DNA from: Actinomycetota bacterium
GTDB taxonomy: Bacteria > Actinomycetota > Thermoleophilia > Gaiellales > Gaiellaceae
Assembly: GCA_013821525.1 (NCBI GenBank)
Contig: JACDGR010000042.1
Coordinates: forward strand, 1 to 14,802
DNA length: 14,802 nucleotides
Direction: 5' to 3'
The notes beneath the pieces were generated by a model. The model saw only the letters and a program-made list of their open reading frames with translations. It was not told where the DNA came from and did no database searches. The number at the start of each line of letters is the position of its first letter. The first letter of the stretch is position 1. Positions 1-8,435 of the stretch are shown piece by piece. The position numbers and the translations under genes are program-made.

Positions 1-187
1 GGCCACCGCGGTCACGGCCCACCTTGATGAGCTACGCGCCGAGCCAGTTCCCGACGAGGTCGTCGCGTTCTGGAAGGAGGCCTCCAGCGAGACCGGTGCG
101 AGCCTCGACGAGGTGACGCCAACAGTGCGCGCGTGGCTCGAGGCGCACGATGGGTTACCGTCGTTCACCGTACGCCGCGAGCGATGA
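1..187 (+). CDS. C-terminal tail of an upstream gene (5' end outside window)
   Basis: The frame beginning at base 2 is open to a TGA at 185-187 and encodes about 61 residues ending in FTVRRER. The piece is acidic and helical-looking (DELRAEPVPDEVVAFWKEA, then TVRAWLEAHDGLPSF), with no motif I can name. Its stop overlaps the ATG of the following helicase gene in an ATGA arrangement, so the two are very likely co-transcribed and translationally coupled. In Dpd islands the gene before dpdJ could be dpdI or dpdH, but that is inference from gene lettering and context; the visible tail does not show it. Confidence 0.7.
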   Translation, partial: ATAVTAHLDELRAEPVPDEVVAFWKEASSETGASLDEVTPTVRAWLEAHDGLPSFTVRRER

Positions 188-3100
188 CGGCGGCTCCGAT
201 AACGCAGACACACGAGGAGCTTCTCTCCCGCCTTGAGCGGGAGGAGCTCAACTGGCTCTCGTGGGGCCGCGTCGACGGGGCACTTTCCCACGCGGAGGTC
301 GAGGCGGCTGCCGACCTTGTGCTCCGCGACAGCGGAGACCCGAGCGGATCCAGAGAGCTCATCGATGACCTTCTCGACCATCACCTGCTCATCGATCTCG
401 GTCATGAGCCTCCGCGCTACCGAACTCGATTCGGGGAGAGCGTGCGGCTCTTCGCAAGGCTCAGGCAGCTAACGCCGGCACGGGACTACCGGCAGGCGCC
501 ACAACTCGTCAACGACTTCCGCGTCCTCGCTCGTCCACGGACTTTCCCGCGACGCGAGATCGAACCAGCCGAAGCGATTGACGCCCTCGCCGACGGCGCG
601 CCGCTTCGAGCGGGCGAGCGAATCGCGCTGGACGCAATGCTCGGCGGTCCTGGCCCGGGGCTGCTCCTATCGCGATTTCAGCTCGAAGCTGCCATCAGGA
701 TCCGCCGCGAACTGCTTGATGGCCGGCGCTCGGCAACGATCGTGTGCGCAGGCACAGGAAGCGGAAAGACCAAGGCGTTCTACCTTCCGACGCTTACGGA
801 GATCGCTGCTGACAGCGACTCGAGCAGGTGGGCTCGAGTTCTGGCGATCTACCCCAGAAACGAACTGCTGAAGGACCAGTTGGCGGAGGCGCTCAGCCAG
901 GTTGAACTGATCGCTGCCGCCGGCGGGCCGGTGCTTGCGGTCGGCGCGCTCTTCGGACCCACCGCTTGGTCCGCTCAGCAGGTGGCTCGTGACGCACGCG
1001 GCCCATCTCGCGGCTGGCGAGTGACGAGCGGAGGGTACGCCTGCCGTTACGTCCGCTGCCCACAAGGCTGCTCGGAGGATCTCGTCTGGCTAAGCACAGA
1101 CCTCGCTAGCGGAAGCGAGATCCTCGAGTGCCCAAGCTGCGCCTGGCGTTCCCGCCAGGGGCAGCTTGCCCTCACACGCAGCAGCATCAATGCGCAGACA
1201 CCCCACGTCCTGTTCACAACGACGGAGATGCTCAACCGTGGCCTCTCCGACGCGGAGATGCGCCCGACATTCGTCGGTGCGAGCAGCCGACGACCACGCG
1301 TTCTGCTCCTCGATGAGGTTCATACGTACGGAGGAACCCACGGCGCCCAGGTCGCGCTCCTGCTCCGACGCTGGAGAAACGCACTCGGACGTGACACGCC
1401 ACTCCATATCGTCGGGCTCTCAGCGACACTTGAGAGTCCGAGCGGGTTCATGTCCAAGATCACCGGGCTCACGGACGTGCACGAGATCAGCCCCCGCGAC
1501 GACGATCTCGAGCTCCGAAGCGGCGAGTACGCACTCGTTCTTCGCGGCAACCCCGTCTCTGGCACTGCGCTGCTTTCAACCACGATCCAGGCGACCTTCC
1601 TCATGGCGCGTCTCCTCGAGTCACGGTCACTCAGAGATCCGAGCGGTACGAGCGGAAGCAAGGTGTTCGCGTTCACCGACGACCTCGATGTCACCAACCG
1701 CCTCTACTGGAACCTCCGCAGCGCCGAAGGAGCCTACGAGGGGCGGCCGGCACCACCCCTTGCAGCGCTCCGGCACAGAGACGGGCAGAGCGACGCAGCG
1801 AAGACCGCCGATGGGCAGGTCTGGGACATCTGCCCCCAGTTGGGCCACCCGCTGGGAGCGGCCGACCGCCTGAGCGTCGCACGCACAAGCAGCCAGGACG
1901 CAGGCGTTGACCCGCACGCCGACGTGATCGTGGCGACGAGTTCGCTCGAGGTTGGCTTCGACGACCCTCAGGTCGGAGCGGTCATTCAGCACAAGGCGCC
2001 GCGCGACGACGCAGCCTTCGTGCAGCGAAAGGGACGCGCCGGCCGACTCCAGTCGATGCGTCCCTGGACGACGGTGATCCTCAGCGACTACGGCCGTGAC
2101 CGAGCGCGGTACCAAGGTTACGAGACGCTTTTCGCTCCGGTGCTCGCCGCACGGTCGATCCCGGTCGACAACCTTCACCTGCTCAAGATGCAGGCTGCAT
2201 ATGCACTGCTGGACTGGCTGTCACTCAGCGTCCCACGGCTACGCGCCCGGGCGGACCTCAGCGAGCCGGTCATAAAGCGGACTCGGTGGGAGCGGGCGCG
2301 TCTGGATCGACAACGCAGGGTCGCGGATGTCATTGAGCAGGCCCTGACCGACCCTCGCCACGAGCGAGACCTTGCGCGCCATCTCCGCTACGCCCTTGAA
2401 CTGAGCGAGGATCAGCTTCAAGCCGTCATGTGGGAGTCACCGCGCGCCCTCATGACGAGCGTGTTGCCCCTGACGCTACGGCGGCTCCGGGTCAACTGGA
2501 CAACAGCCACGCCAGGGCGAATGGATCGCTACGCACGCGACATCCCGTTGCCCGAGTACGCGCCCCAATCTCTTTTCGGCGACCTCAACCTCCCGGAGGT
2601 CAACGTCGTCGCCCCGGGAAGGCGGCCCCAAGACCCGCCGCTCGAGACTGCGATGCCGATCGTGCAAGCGCTCACCGAGTTCGCCCCGGGACGAGCCTCT
2701 CGCCGCTTCGGAGTCACGTCCTACACACTCTGGCACTGGGTGCCAATCGACAATGACGACAGCTCGGGCGAGCACGTCGTTGATATCGAGACCTTCGTGC
2801 CCGTGACAGAGAGCGTCGGCAGCCTCCAGGTCGCCGGTGAGGCCGCCGCACGTCCACTCCTTCGTCCATGGAGACTCGAGCTCTCCCTCGCAGACCGCCA
2901 GGAGCAGCAGAGCAACGCACGAGCCTCGTGGAGAACACAGATCACAGCTGCAACTCCATCGTGGTGGTTCGAACTGCCGACCGGATCACCGGGCGTCCAG
3001 CTTGTGCAGGGCTTGCATTTCCACACCGCAGCACTCGGTAATGAGGTGGAGGTAGCCCGCGGCGTCGTGGGATCGGCCGTGACCAGCGCTGACGCTGAGG

Positions 3101-4599
3101 TCAAAGTCGGGCTAGTACAGATCCCAGACGGCAATCCGCGACCGGTCGCGCTCGGATTTCGGGCAGCAGTCGACGCACTGCGGGTCGCGCTTCGCAAAGA
3201 CGCAATCCCCTCCTTCGCGTCACTCTCGGATGAGTCTCGCCGCGCCGCCGTCACCGCATGGTTCGAGCATCAGGTCGCCGCTGATCCCTCCCTGCGAGGC
3301 AAGGCGTCCGAGTTCTCGCTTGGATGGCTCTCAGCGCTCTACCTCGCCGCGATCGCCGGTGTCAGCGTTGCAAGCAACCAAGCAATACCTGACCTTGGCG
3401 CCGCAGTCTCCGCGATAGACGACCTCGGCGTCAGCCTCTGCCTCGAGCGAGCGCTCGACGCCGTCTTCGCAGCGGATGACACGGACATCGACCAAGACGA
3501 CACTCGCGCGATGGCGAGGCTACGCGCGCTCATCAAGGACGCAGACGTCACGCGCAGGCTCTCGGAGTTCGGTGCACGTCTCGCGTCAGCCAGCGCGGCG
3601 GACATTGACGTCTGGCTGGCGCCCGTGATCGCGACGACAGCCGCGGTGGCCCTTCGAGAGGCCTGCCAGCGGATGTGCCCGGACGTCGACGCTGACGAGC
3701 TCATCATCGACTTCGACGCCATCGTCGACCCCGCGCAGCCGGACGAGACCATTGATGTCTGGCTGTGCGAGCCCGACATAGGCAGCGGCGGAACCTTGGA
3801 GGAGATACGTCGCACTGCGAGCGTCGATCCCGGAAGGCTCGCACGGCTCCTTTCGGCGAGCCTGGCGCCCACCGACTACGAGGTGATCGACTCGAACGTC
3901 CGACGAGCACTCAGAGCATCGCAGCAGCCTGGTCCTCTCGCGACCGCATTCGCGACTGTTCGCGCAGCCCGCACCGGCGCAGAGACAACCAAGGCGGTGA
4001 GCGACCTCCGGCACGCACTCCGGCAGGAAGGGCTTTCCGCCGACCACGCTGTTATCTCCTCGCTCAACCTGAGAGTGCTTCGCCCGGGAAGCTCGCCGAG
4101 CACAGACACCGCGCTGCTCGACGCGCTCGAACTCTGGGATAGAGCCGAGCAGCTTCTCGGGATCGAACTCGACGCGCGCACCATCGCCTACGCATCGTCG
4201 CGCCTGGCAGGAAGCCAGCTGAGCCTCGAGCAGGTATATAGCCTCCTGTGGCCTCGCGGCCGTGCCGCGCGCGGAGCGGGGCGCGCTGCCTACTCACGGT
4301 TCGCCGACCTCCCAGCAGTCGACCCCCTCCTGGTTCGCGGGCTCATCAAGGAGGCCGTCCCCGAGATTCAGCTGTCCGAGTCCGCGAGCGCGGATGCGCG
4401 TGACATGCTCTCGCGAGCCGGCGCCGTGCGCGTCACCGCCGACACCCGTAGCTCGGCAGCGCTGCAAGCGTTGATCCTCGGGCTGATCGGAGAGCCAATC
4501 GAGGTCGGGTCTGTGATGGCATACCCGCGCACGACCGGCGCTGGACGATCGCCACAAGGTGAATGGGTCACCCTTGAGCTTGCTGAGGCGCTGTCCTGA
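184..4599 (+). CDS. dpdJ: DpdJ-like DEVH-box superfamily 2 helicase, 1471 aa
   Basis: Large ATP-dependent helicase or translocase, expected to act on DNA in the restriction arm of a Dpd system. Visible motifs: Walker A GTGSGKT (190-196), Walker B/motif II DEVH (377-380), motif III SAT (413-415), then the second RecA lobe with VATSSLEVGFD (583-593) and motif VI QRKGRAGR (614-621). A cysteine cluster (C287, C292, C296, then C316 and C319 as CPSC) lies between motifs I and II and looks like an inserted zinc ribbon. Near the C-terminus EPDIGSGGT (1196-1204) resembles the glycine-rich motif of DUF1998-type helicase tails. The rest of the 850-residue C-terminal half is not recognised. I chose ATG 184 because it overlaps the upstream stop as ATGA; the frame is open further up to a GTG at 133, which would overlap the previous gene by 55 bp. 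The helicase class is certain; DpdJ rather than a DrmA- or Lhr-like helicase rests on size and neighbours. Confidence 0.85.
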   Translation: MTAAPITQTHEELLSRLEREELNWLSWGRVDGALSHAEVEAAADLVLRDSGDPSGSRELIDDLLDHHLLIDLGHEPPRYRTRFGESVRLFARLRQLTPARDYRQAPQLVNDFRVLARPRTFPRREIEPAEAIDALADGAPLRAGERIALDAMLGGPGPGLLLSRFQLEAAIRIRRELLDGRRSATIVCAGTGSGKTKAFYLPTLTEIAADSDSSRWARVLAIYPRNELLKDQLAEALSQVELIAAAGGPVLAVGALFGPTAWSAQQVARDARGPSRGWRVTSGGYACRYVRCPQGCSEDLVWLSTDLASGSEILECPSCAWRSRQGQLALTRSSINAQTPHVLFTTTEMLNRGLSDAEMRPTFVGASSRRPRVLLLDEVHTYGGTHGAQVALLLRRWRNALGRDTPLHIVGLSATLESPSGFMSKITGLTDVHEISPRDDDLELRSGEYALVLRGNPVSGTALLSTTIQATFLMARLLESRSLRDPSGTSGSKVFAFTDDLDVTNRLYWNLRSAEGAYEGRPAPPLAALRHRDGQSDAAKTADGQVWDICPQLGHPLGAADRLSVARTSSQDAGVDPHADVIVATSSLEVGFDDPQVGAVIQHKAPRDDAAFVQRKGRAGRLQSMRPWTTVILSDYGRDRARYQGYETLFAPVLAARSIPVDNLHLLKMQAAYALLDWLSLSVPRLRARADLSEPVIKRTRWERARLDRQRRVADVIEQALTDPRHERDLARHLRYALELSEDQLQAVMWESPRALMTSVLPLTLRRLRVNWTTATPGRMDRYARDIPLPEYAPQSLFGDLNLPEVNVVAPGRRPQDPPLETAMPIVQALTEFAPGRASRRFGVTSYTLWHWVPIDNDDSSGEHVVDIETFVPVTESVGSLQVAGEAAARPLLRPWRLELSLADRQEQQSNARASWRTQITAATPSWWFELPTGSPGVQLVQGLHFHTAALGNEVEVARGVVGSAVTSADAEVKVGLVQIPDGNPRPVALGFRAAVDALRVALRKDAIPSFASLSDESRRAAVTAWFEHQVAADPSLRGKASEFSLGWLSALYLAAIAGVSVASNQAIPDLGAAVSAIDDLGVSLCLERALDAVFAADDTDIDQDDTRAMARLRALIKDADVTRRLSEFGARLASASAADIDVWLAPVIATTAAVALREACQRMCPDVDADELIIDFDAIVDPAQPDETIDVWLCEPDIGSGGTLEEIRRTASVDPGRLARLLSASLAPTDYEVIDSNVRRALRASQQPGPLATAFATVRAARTGAETTKAVSDLRHALRQEGLSADHAVISSLNLRVLRPGSSPSTDTALLDALELWDRAEQLLGIELDARTIAYASSRLAGSQLSLEQVYSLLWPRGRAARGAGRAAYSRFADLPAVDPLLVRGLIKEAVPEIQLSESASADARDMLSRAGAVRVTADTRSSAALQALILGLIGEPIEVGSVMAYPRTTGAGRSPQGEWVTLELAEALS

Positions 4600-5150
4600 G
4601 TCGCGTCATCTCCACCAGCAGTCGCCAAGCATCGCGTGAGATCCGGGACCTTGTCCAGAGCGCGTTCACCGCGGAACTCCTGAGCCCATCGCGAAGAATC
4701 TGGCTCGTATCGGCATGGATCACTGACGCTGCAGTCATGGATAACGGCGGAGGCGAGTTCGCGGCGCTCGTCCCGACCTGGCCCCAGCGCGAGATTCGCC
4801 TCTCGGAGGTCATGAGCGAACTGCTGTCCCTTGGCTCACACATCCACATCGTCACCAACACGCACTCCGGTAACGGCCCGTTCGCGCACGCGATGCGGCG
4901 TGTCGCCGAGGTCCTCGCCGCCGACACTCACCTCAACCTGTCCCTCGATGATGCGCTTACGACCGAGGAGGAGGAGGGGCTCCACCGTAAGAGGCTCGTC
5001 ACCGAGAACCTCGTGATCTGGGGATCGATGAACTTCACGCGCTCAGGCCTTCAGCGCAACGCAGAGGACGTGTCACTGGAACTGGACAGACCGGCCGTTG
5101 CAAAGGCGATCAACGAGATGGAGCAGCTTCACGGCGAGGGCGCACGGTGA
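4596..5150 (+). CDS. dpdK: DpdK-like phospholipase D-family protein, 184 aa, apparent CTG start
   Basis: PLD-superfamily protein, the probable nuclease component of the Dpd restriction arm. It has a single HKD half-motif: H130 and K132 in LHRKRL, followed by GSMN (143-146) and NAEDVSLE. Single-HKD enzymes of this type normally dimerise to form the active site. The first in-frame ATG is at 4737, but the frame is open back to 4584 and the intervening residues look genuine (AFTAELLSPSRRIWLVSAWI, a typical first beta-strand of the PLD fold). No ATG, GTG or TTG lies between 4584 and 4737. CTG at 4596 overlaps the dpdJ stop as CTGA and has GAGG about 7 bases upstream (4585-4588), so I use it as the start. 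Its stop overlaps the next gene as GTGA. PLD family is near certain; the start is inferred. Confidence 0.8.
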   Translation: MSRVISTSSRQASREIRDLVQSAFTAELLSPSRRIWLVSAWITDAAVMDNGGGEFAALVPTWPQREIRLSEVMSELLSLGSHIHIVTNTHSGNGPFAHAMRRVAEVLAADTHLNLSLDDALTTEEEEGLHRKRLVTENLVIWGSMNFTRSGLQRNAEDVSLELDRPAVAKAINEMEQLHGEGAR

Positions 5151-7351
5151 GTCCTACCGCCGATACGGACGCCCTGGCCCAAGCCGCAGCCGGAGTCGAT
5201 GCGCTGCACACGACACCCCGACTGCTGGCACTCGTCAACGAGACCCGCACGCATGCCCTAGGCCCGGGAGAGGTCGGTCTCGCCGTCCGGAACGACACCT
5301 CCGGCGTCCTCTGGTGTCTCCTCGCGGGAGACCCATCCACGCACACGGATCTTGACGCTCTGGCTCGCGCATTTGTGTGGCCAAGCTACGCGCGCGCCCG
5401 GGCGCCGGAGGCTCACCTTGCACAAGGCGACGCATTCGCAGATGCGATACACCGACACGCAGCGGGAGGCGTGATCGTGCTCCTCTCACCAATTGAAGGC
5501 GCGTCGGCGTGCGCGAAGGCAGTAGATCTGATGCTCGACACACGCAGTCGGCGGCCCCTCGGGGCAAGCGTCGCTCCCCGCCACATCGGTCGCGTCCTTC
5601 GCGACTTCGAGGATGCGGTAGCTCGCGGGGATGCCACTGCCGCACATGACCTTCTGGACGAGGCGTGGTCGACCGGGCGCCTCAGCGTCGTGAACCGGAG
5701 CTTCCTGCAGACACGCGAGTTGGCAGCACAACGAGCCTGGCAAGAGGTTCTTGATCATGCGCTCACGCACAGGCTCTCAGACCTTGATCTGCCACGCTCG
5801 GTCGAGCACGATCTCGTGAAGGCGATCTACTGGGGCGTCCTACGTGACGCTCTCGATCGTGGCGACGTCGCATCGGCGCTCGGCGCCTTCCGCGATCGCG
5901 TGCAGCCAGCGCTTGGAGACATCTTCCGCGACCACCGCTTCGTCCCGAGCGCTGAGGGCCGTAAGGCATGGATGGTGCGGTGGGCCGCGGTAGGCGGTGT
6001 GTGGCCCTCCGCCGTGCGGGACGAGGTGATCGCCGCCGCAGCCACAGAGGAGGAGCGAGCCGAGCTTAACGCGCTCGCCACTCACGCTCAGTTCTCCGAC
6101 TCGACCTCTGAGGCCTTCGCTCGCGCCCTCCTAAGCGCGCACGAGGACGCGGCCGCGTTCGCACTTGCCCAGGCCGGCTCCGACCTTCCGCTCGGCGACC
6201 GAGCCGGTGTGCTTGTGCAAGCCGCCGTACGCCTTGACGACCCCGCCCGGCTCGCTGACGCCGCGCAGGCGGTCGAGGCAGCGGGCGGCCCAACGGAGGT
6301 GGCCGCCCCGGCGGCACTCGCCGAACGCATCGCGAACTATCCGCGGCCAGCGGTGCCCGTGGATAGCTGGGCCACCTGGCTCAACGCGATCTACGAAGAC
6401 CCCGAGTGGAGAAACGCGATCCAGGTGGCCGACGATCAAGGCGAGGCTTGGACAGAGTCGCTGGCACACGATCAGGACTCACTCGTCGAGGAAGCCGCGA
6501 TCGTCGAGGCACTCGCGGGAGAGAACGCGCTCAGAATGGTGCTACCGCGCCTCGTGCGAGCCGTTATTCCGACGGGGCCGCAACGCTTGGAAACCCTACG
6601 ATCTCGCGGTCGCATACTCCAGGGGCTGGCCTACGCCATCTCCGAGGATCCCGCATCAGGCCTCGCAGACCTTGATGCCCTCGCGGACATCCTCGCCGCT
6701 CTTCTCGAAACTGGGCTGGCGCCGGACGAGTTCAGCCTCATGTGCGACCAGATAGAGACAGTCTGGCGCCGGGCTGGTGGGGCGCCGCGACTCGCGCGGT
6801 GGATTGTCGACGTGCTCAGCGTCCTGACCGACTACCCGTGCCCAAGTACGTCACGCCGCGCCGCGCTGATCGGAGCCCTTCTCGCGCCACTTCTGACGGA
6901 CGCCGGACGCAGTAAGCCGCTAATCCCTCGCGAGGCATGGCTCGAAATCGACGATCTTCTGGAAGGAAACGAACTCAAGGATCTCGTTCCGGAGTCAATT
7001 CGGCAGCGCACCGAAAGAGTCGATGACGACATCCGAACCGAGTTTGCGCACCTCGCGAACCGGAACGTTCTCATCCACACGCTCGTTCCGGCTGTCGCAG
7101 AGCGAGCCGCTGCCTACCTCAAGACGCTCGTACCCTCCGCCAGAGTCATCACCGACGAGAGCCACGTCGGTAGCACCCAACTTCGTGAGCACGCCCGAAA
7201 CGCGGACTACATTGTGATCGCATCACGCGCCTCGAAGCACGCCGCGACAGAGTTCATCCGCGAAGAAGCATCGAGTCCAATCTCATGGCCAAGCGGAAAG
7301 GGTTGGTCGAGCATCGTGGACGCGCTTCGCAGTAACCCGTCGCTTGCCTAG
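5147..7351 (+). CDS. Large alpha-helical protein, tentative DpdD, with DUF2325-like C-terminus, 734 aa
   Basis: GTG start overlapping the dpdK stop (GTGA), with GAGGG six bases upstream at 5136-5140. Residues 1-150 look mixed alpha/beta (VGLAVRNDTSGVLWCLLAG; GGVIVLLSP). Residues 150-640 are almost all Ala/Leu/Glu/Asp-rich helices, suggesting a repeat scaffold. The last 85 residues appear to form a small Rossmann-like domain: SARVITDESHVGSTQLREHA, ADYIVIASRASKHAA (H698), then SGKGWSSIVDAL. That order resembles DUF2325-type domains, where a strand ends in an SH or KH followed by a late S-G-x-S-S-I turn. I see no nuclease, helicase or P-loop motif. The DpdD identification rests on its place beside dpdJ-dpdK in a Dpd island and on size; DpdG, DpdH or DpdI homologues remain possible, so no symbol is given. 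It is the last gene of the plus-strand operon. Confidence 0.75.
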   Translation: MSPTADTDALAQAAAGVDALHTTPRLLALVNETRTHALGPGEVGLAVRNDTSGVLWCLLAGDPSTHTDLDALARAFVWPSYARARAPEAHLAQGDAFADAIHRHAAGGVIVLLSPIEGASACAKAVDLMLDTRSRRPLGASVAPRHIGRVLRDFEDAVARGDATAAHDLLDEAWSTGRLSVVNRSFLQTRELAAQRAWQEVLDHALTHRLSDLDLPRSVEHDLVKAIYWGVLRDALDRGDVASALGAFRDRVQPALGDIFRDHRFVPSAEGRKAWMVRWAAVGGVWPSAVRDEVIAAAATEEERAELNALATHAQFSDSTSEAFARALLSAHEDAAAFALAQAGSDLPLGDRAGVLVQAAVRLDDPARLADAAQAVEAAGGPTEVAAPAALAERIANYPRPAVPVDSWATWLNAIYEDPEWRNAIQVADDQGEAWTESLAHDQDSLVEEAAIVEALAGENALRMVLPRLVRAVIPTGPQRLETLRSRGRILQGLAYAISEDPASGLADLDALADILAALLETGLAPDEFSLMCDQIETVWRRAGGAPRLARWIVDVLSVLTDYPCPSTSRRAALIGALLAPLLTDAGRSKPLIPREAWLEIDDLLEGNELKDLVPESIRQRTERVDDDIRTEFAHLANRNVLIHTLVPAVAERAAAYLKTLVPSARVITDESHVGSTQLREHARNADYIVIASRASKHAATEFIREEASSPISWPSGKGWSSIVDALRSNPSLA

Positions 7352-7427
7352 TGGTGTATGTGGTGGTCAACGGCGCTGACTGTTCGACTGTGGCGAGAAA
7401 CCGAGGCTTTCGGAGGGCATTAGCCGG
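7352..7427. other. 76-bp spacer between convergent operons
   Basis: The plus-strand operon ends with TAG at 7349-7351 and the minus-strand operon ends with TGA reading 7430-7428. The spacer between them has no strong GC-rich hairpin followed by a T-run on either strand, only a weak CCGA/TCGG pairing around 7401-7413. Either transcription stops by another mechanism or transcripts overlap here. Confidence 0.6.
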
Positions 7428-8435
7428 TCAAGCCGAGCGTCTCCACAACGACGCGAAACGCGTCTGCTCGCAGGCGACACCCCGACTTCGAAGATCTCGG
7501 AGAGCTTGTGTTCTGCTGATGGACGCGCGTCGACTGCGCATGGCTGTGATCTCCACCAGGACGTCGCCGTCCGTTGCTGACCGACCGTGGCGACGTGGGC
7601 TCGGGATCAACTGCTGAGCCATCCCGGTCACGAACTCAGCCATTGCTGGGCGGCGAAAGCGATGGGTCGATGCATCGGCCGCGAGCCGAACGAGCAAGCG
7701 AGCGTTGAGGGATGAATCGGTCCCTCCGAGCAAGCCACGGAAGCGACCGTCCACCGGCAAGAGAGCGCCGTTACCACGCGTACCAGCGCTGACCACAGAC
7801 ACTCGCTCCGAATTCGGGTCACGCGACAACGCCGTCTCGAGGTCAGCGGAGACAGCCGTCAGATATGCCGCGCCAGCAACAAGGACGAGCGCGCCATCGC
7901 CCCGTGGAACGAGTTCGGCCAGAGACCGCGTCTGAGCCAGTTCCGCCCACCAGCGCTGCAGGCACGAGTCACGATCTCCGTCGACTGGACCGCGCCAGAC
8001 AGAGTCAGCCAAACCGCTGGAAAATGTCGCGCTATAGGGCTTGATCGCATCATCGGCCGCGATCAACCCGTACCCGGCGGAAACGATCCAAAGCTCAGTT
8101 CGGGTCGAATATCGCTGAGCGAGTTGGTAGGCCTGACAGGCCGCGTGCCAGTGGTCGCCCATGTAGAGGTCTTGCGCTACGTGCGATGCCGCTTCGAAAC
8201 GCTGGAGACGCGACCTCCATCGCTCAGGGCGTCGAGCAGCCGAGGCTGTGATCGACGAGAGCCGAAGTTCCATCAGTGGTGCGATGCGCTTGCGCTGCGA
8301 GCACGCGACGACGAGAACGATCGTTGGCGGGCGCCCGCGCTTAGGCTTGGCGCGTGGTGTTGCGCCACCGGGACTCAGGCTAGTGAGCCCACTTGATCGC
8401 CGCGTACGCGTTGTGGCTGTGGATGCTTTCTTCAT
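7428..8435 (-). CDS. dpdC: YaaA/DUF6884-like protein, candidate DpdC, 335 aa
   Basis: Last gene of the modification operon. The fold signature is that of the YaaA/DUF6884 group: a strand into ACSQRKR (44-50), LYMGDHW (90-96), a strand LWIVSAGYGLI (115-125) and then IKPYSATF (131-138). A second alpha/beta part follows (GALVLVAGAAYLTAV, 181-195; RVSVVSAGTRGN, 211-222), and the C-terminal tail (ALRDLRSRGVACEQTRF) looks like a small helix-turn domain. In Dpd systems DpdC turns the inserted preQ0 nitrile into the amide (ADG) on DNA; I recall DpdC being placed in the YaaA-like class, so this is the best candidate in the window. The ATG at 8435 overlaps folE2 by 56 bp and has no clear Shine-Dalgarno. 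The first 35 residues are low-complexity Arg/Ser/Thr, so the true start may be further in, for example a CTG at residue 20. The fold call is fairly firm; the DpdC call is an inference. Confidence 0.65.
   Translation of the reverse strand: MKKASTATTRTRRSSGLTSLSPGGATPRAKPKRGRPPTIVLVVACSQRKRIAPLMELRLSSITASAARRPERWRSRLQRFEAASHVAQDLYMGDHWHAACQAYQLAQRYSTRTELWIVSAGYGLIAADDAIKPYSATFSSGLADSVWRGPVDGDRDSCLQRWWAELAQTRSLAELVPRGDGALVLVAGAAYLTAVSADLETALSRDPNSERVSVVSAGTRGNGALLPVDGRFRGLLGGTDSSLNARLLVRLAADASTHRFRRPAMAEFVTGMAQQLIPSPRRHGRSATDGDVLVEITAMRSRRASISRTQALRDLRSRGVACEQTRFASLWRRSA

Noticed and set aside
7351..7617. 88-codon plus-strand ORF after the 734-aa gene
   Set aside because: It lies antisense to the C-terminal part of the YaaA-like gene and has Arg-rich, low-information content typical of a GC-driven shadow.
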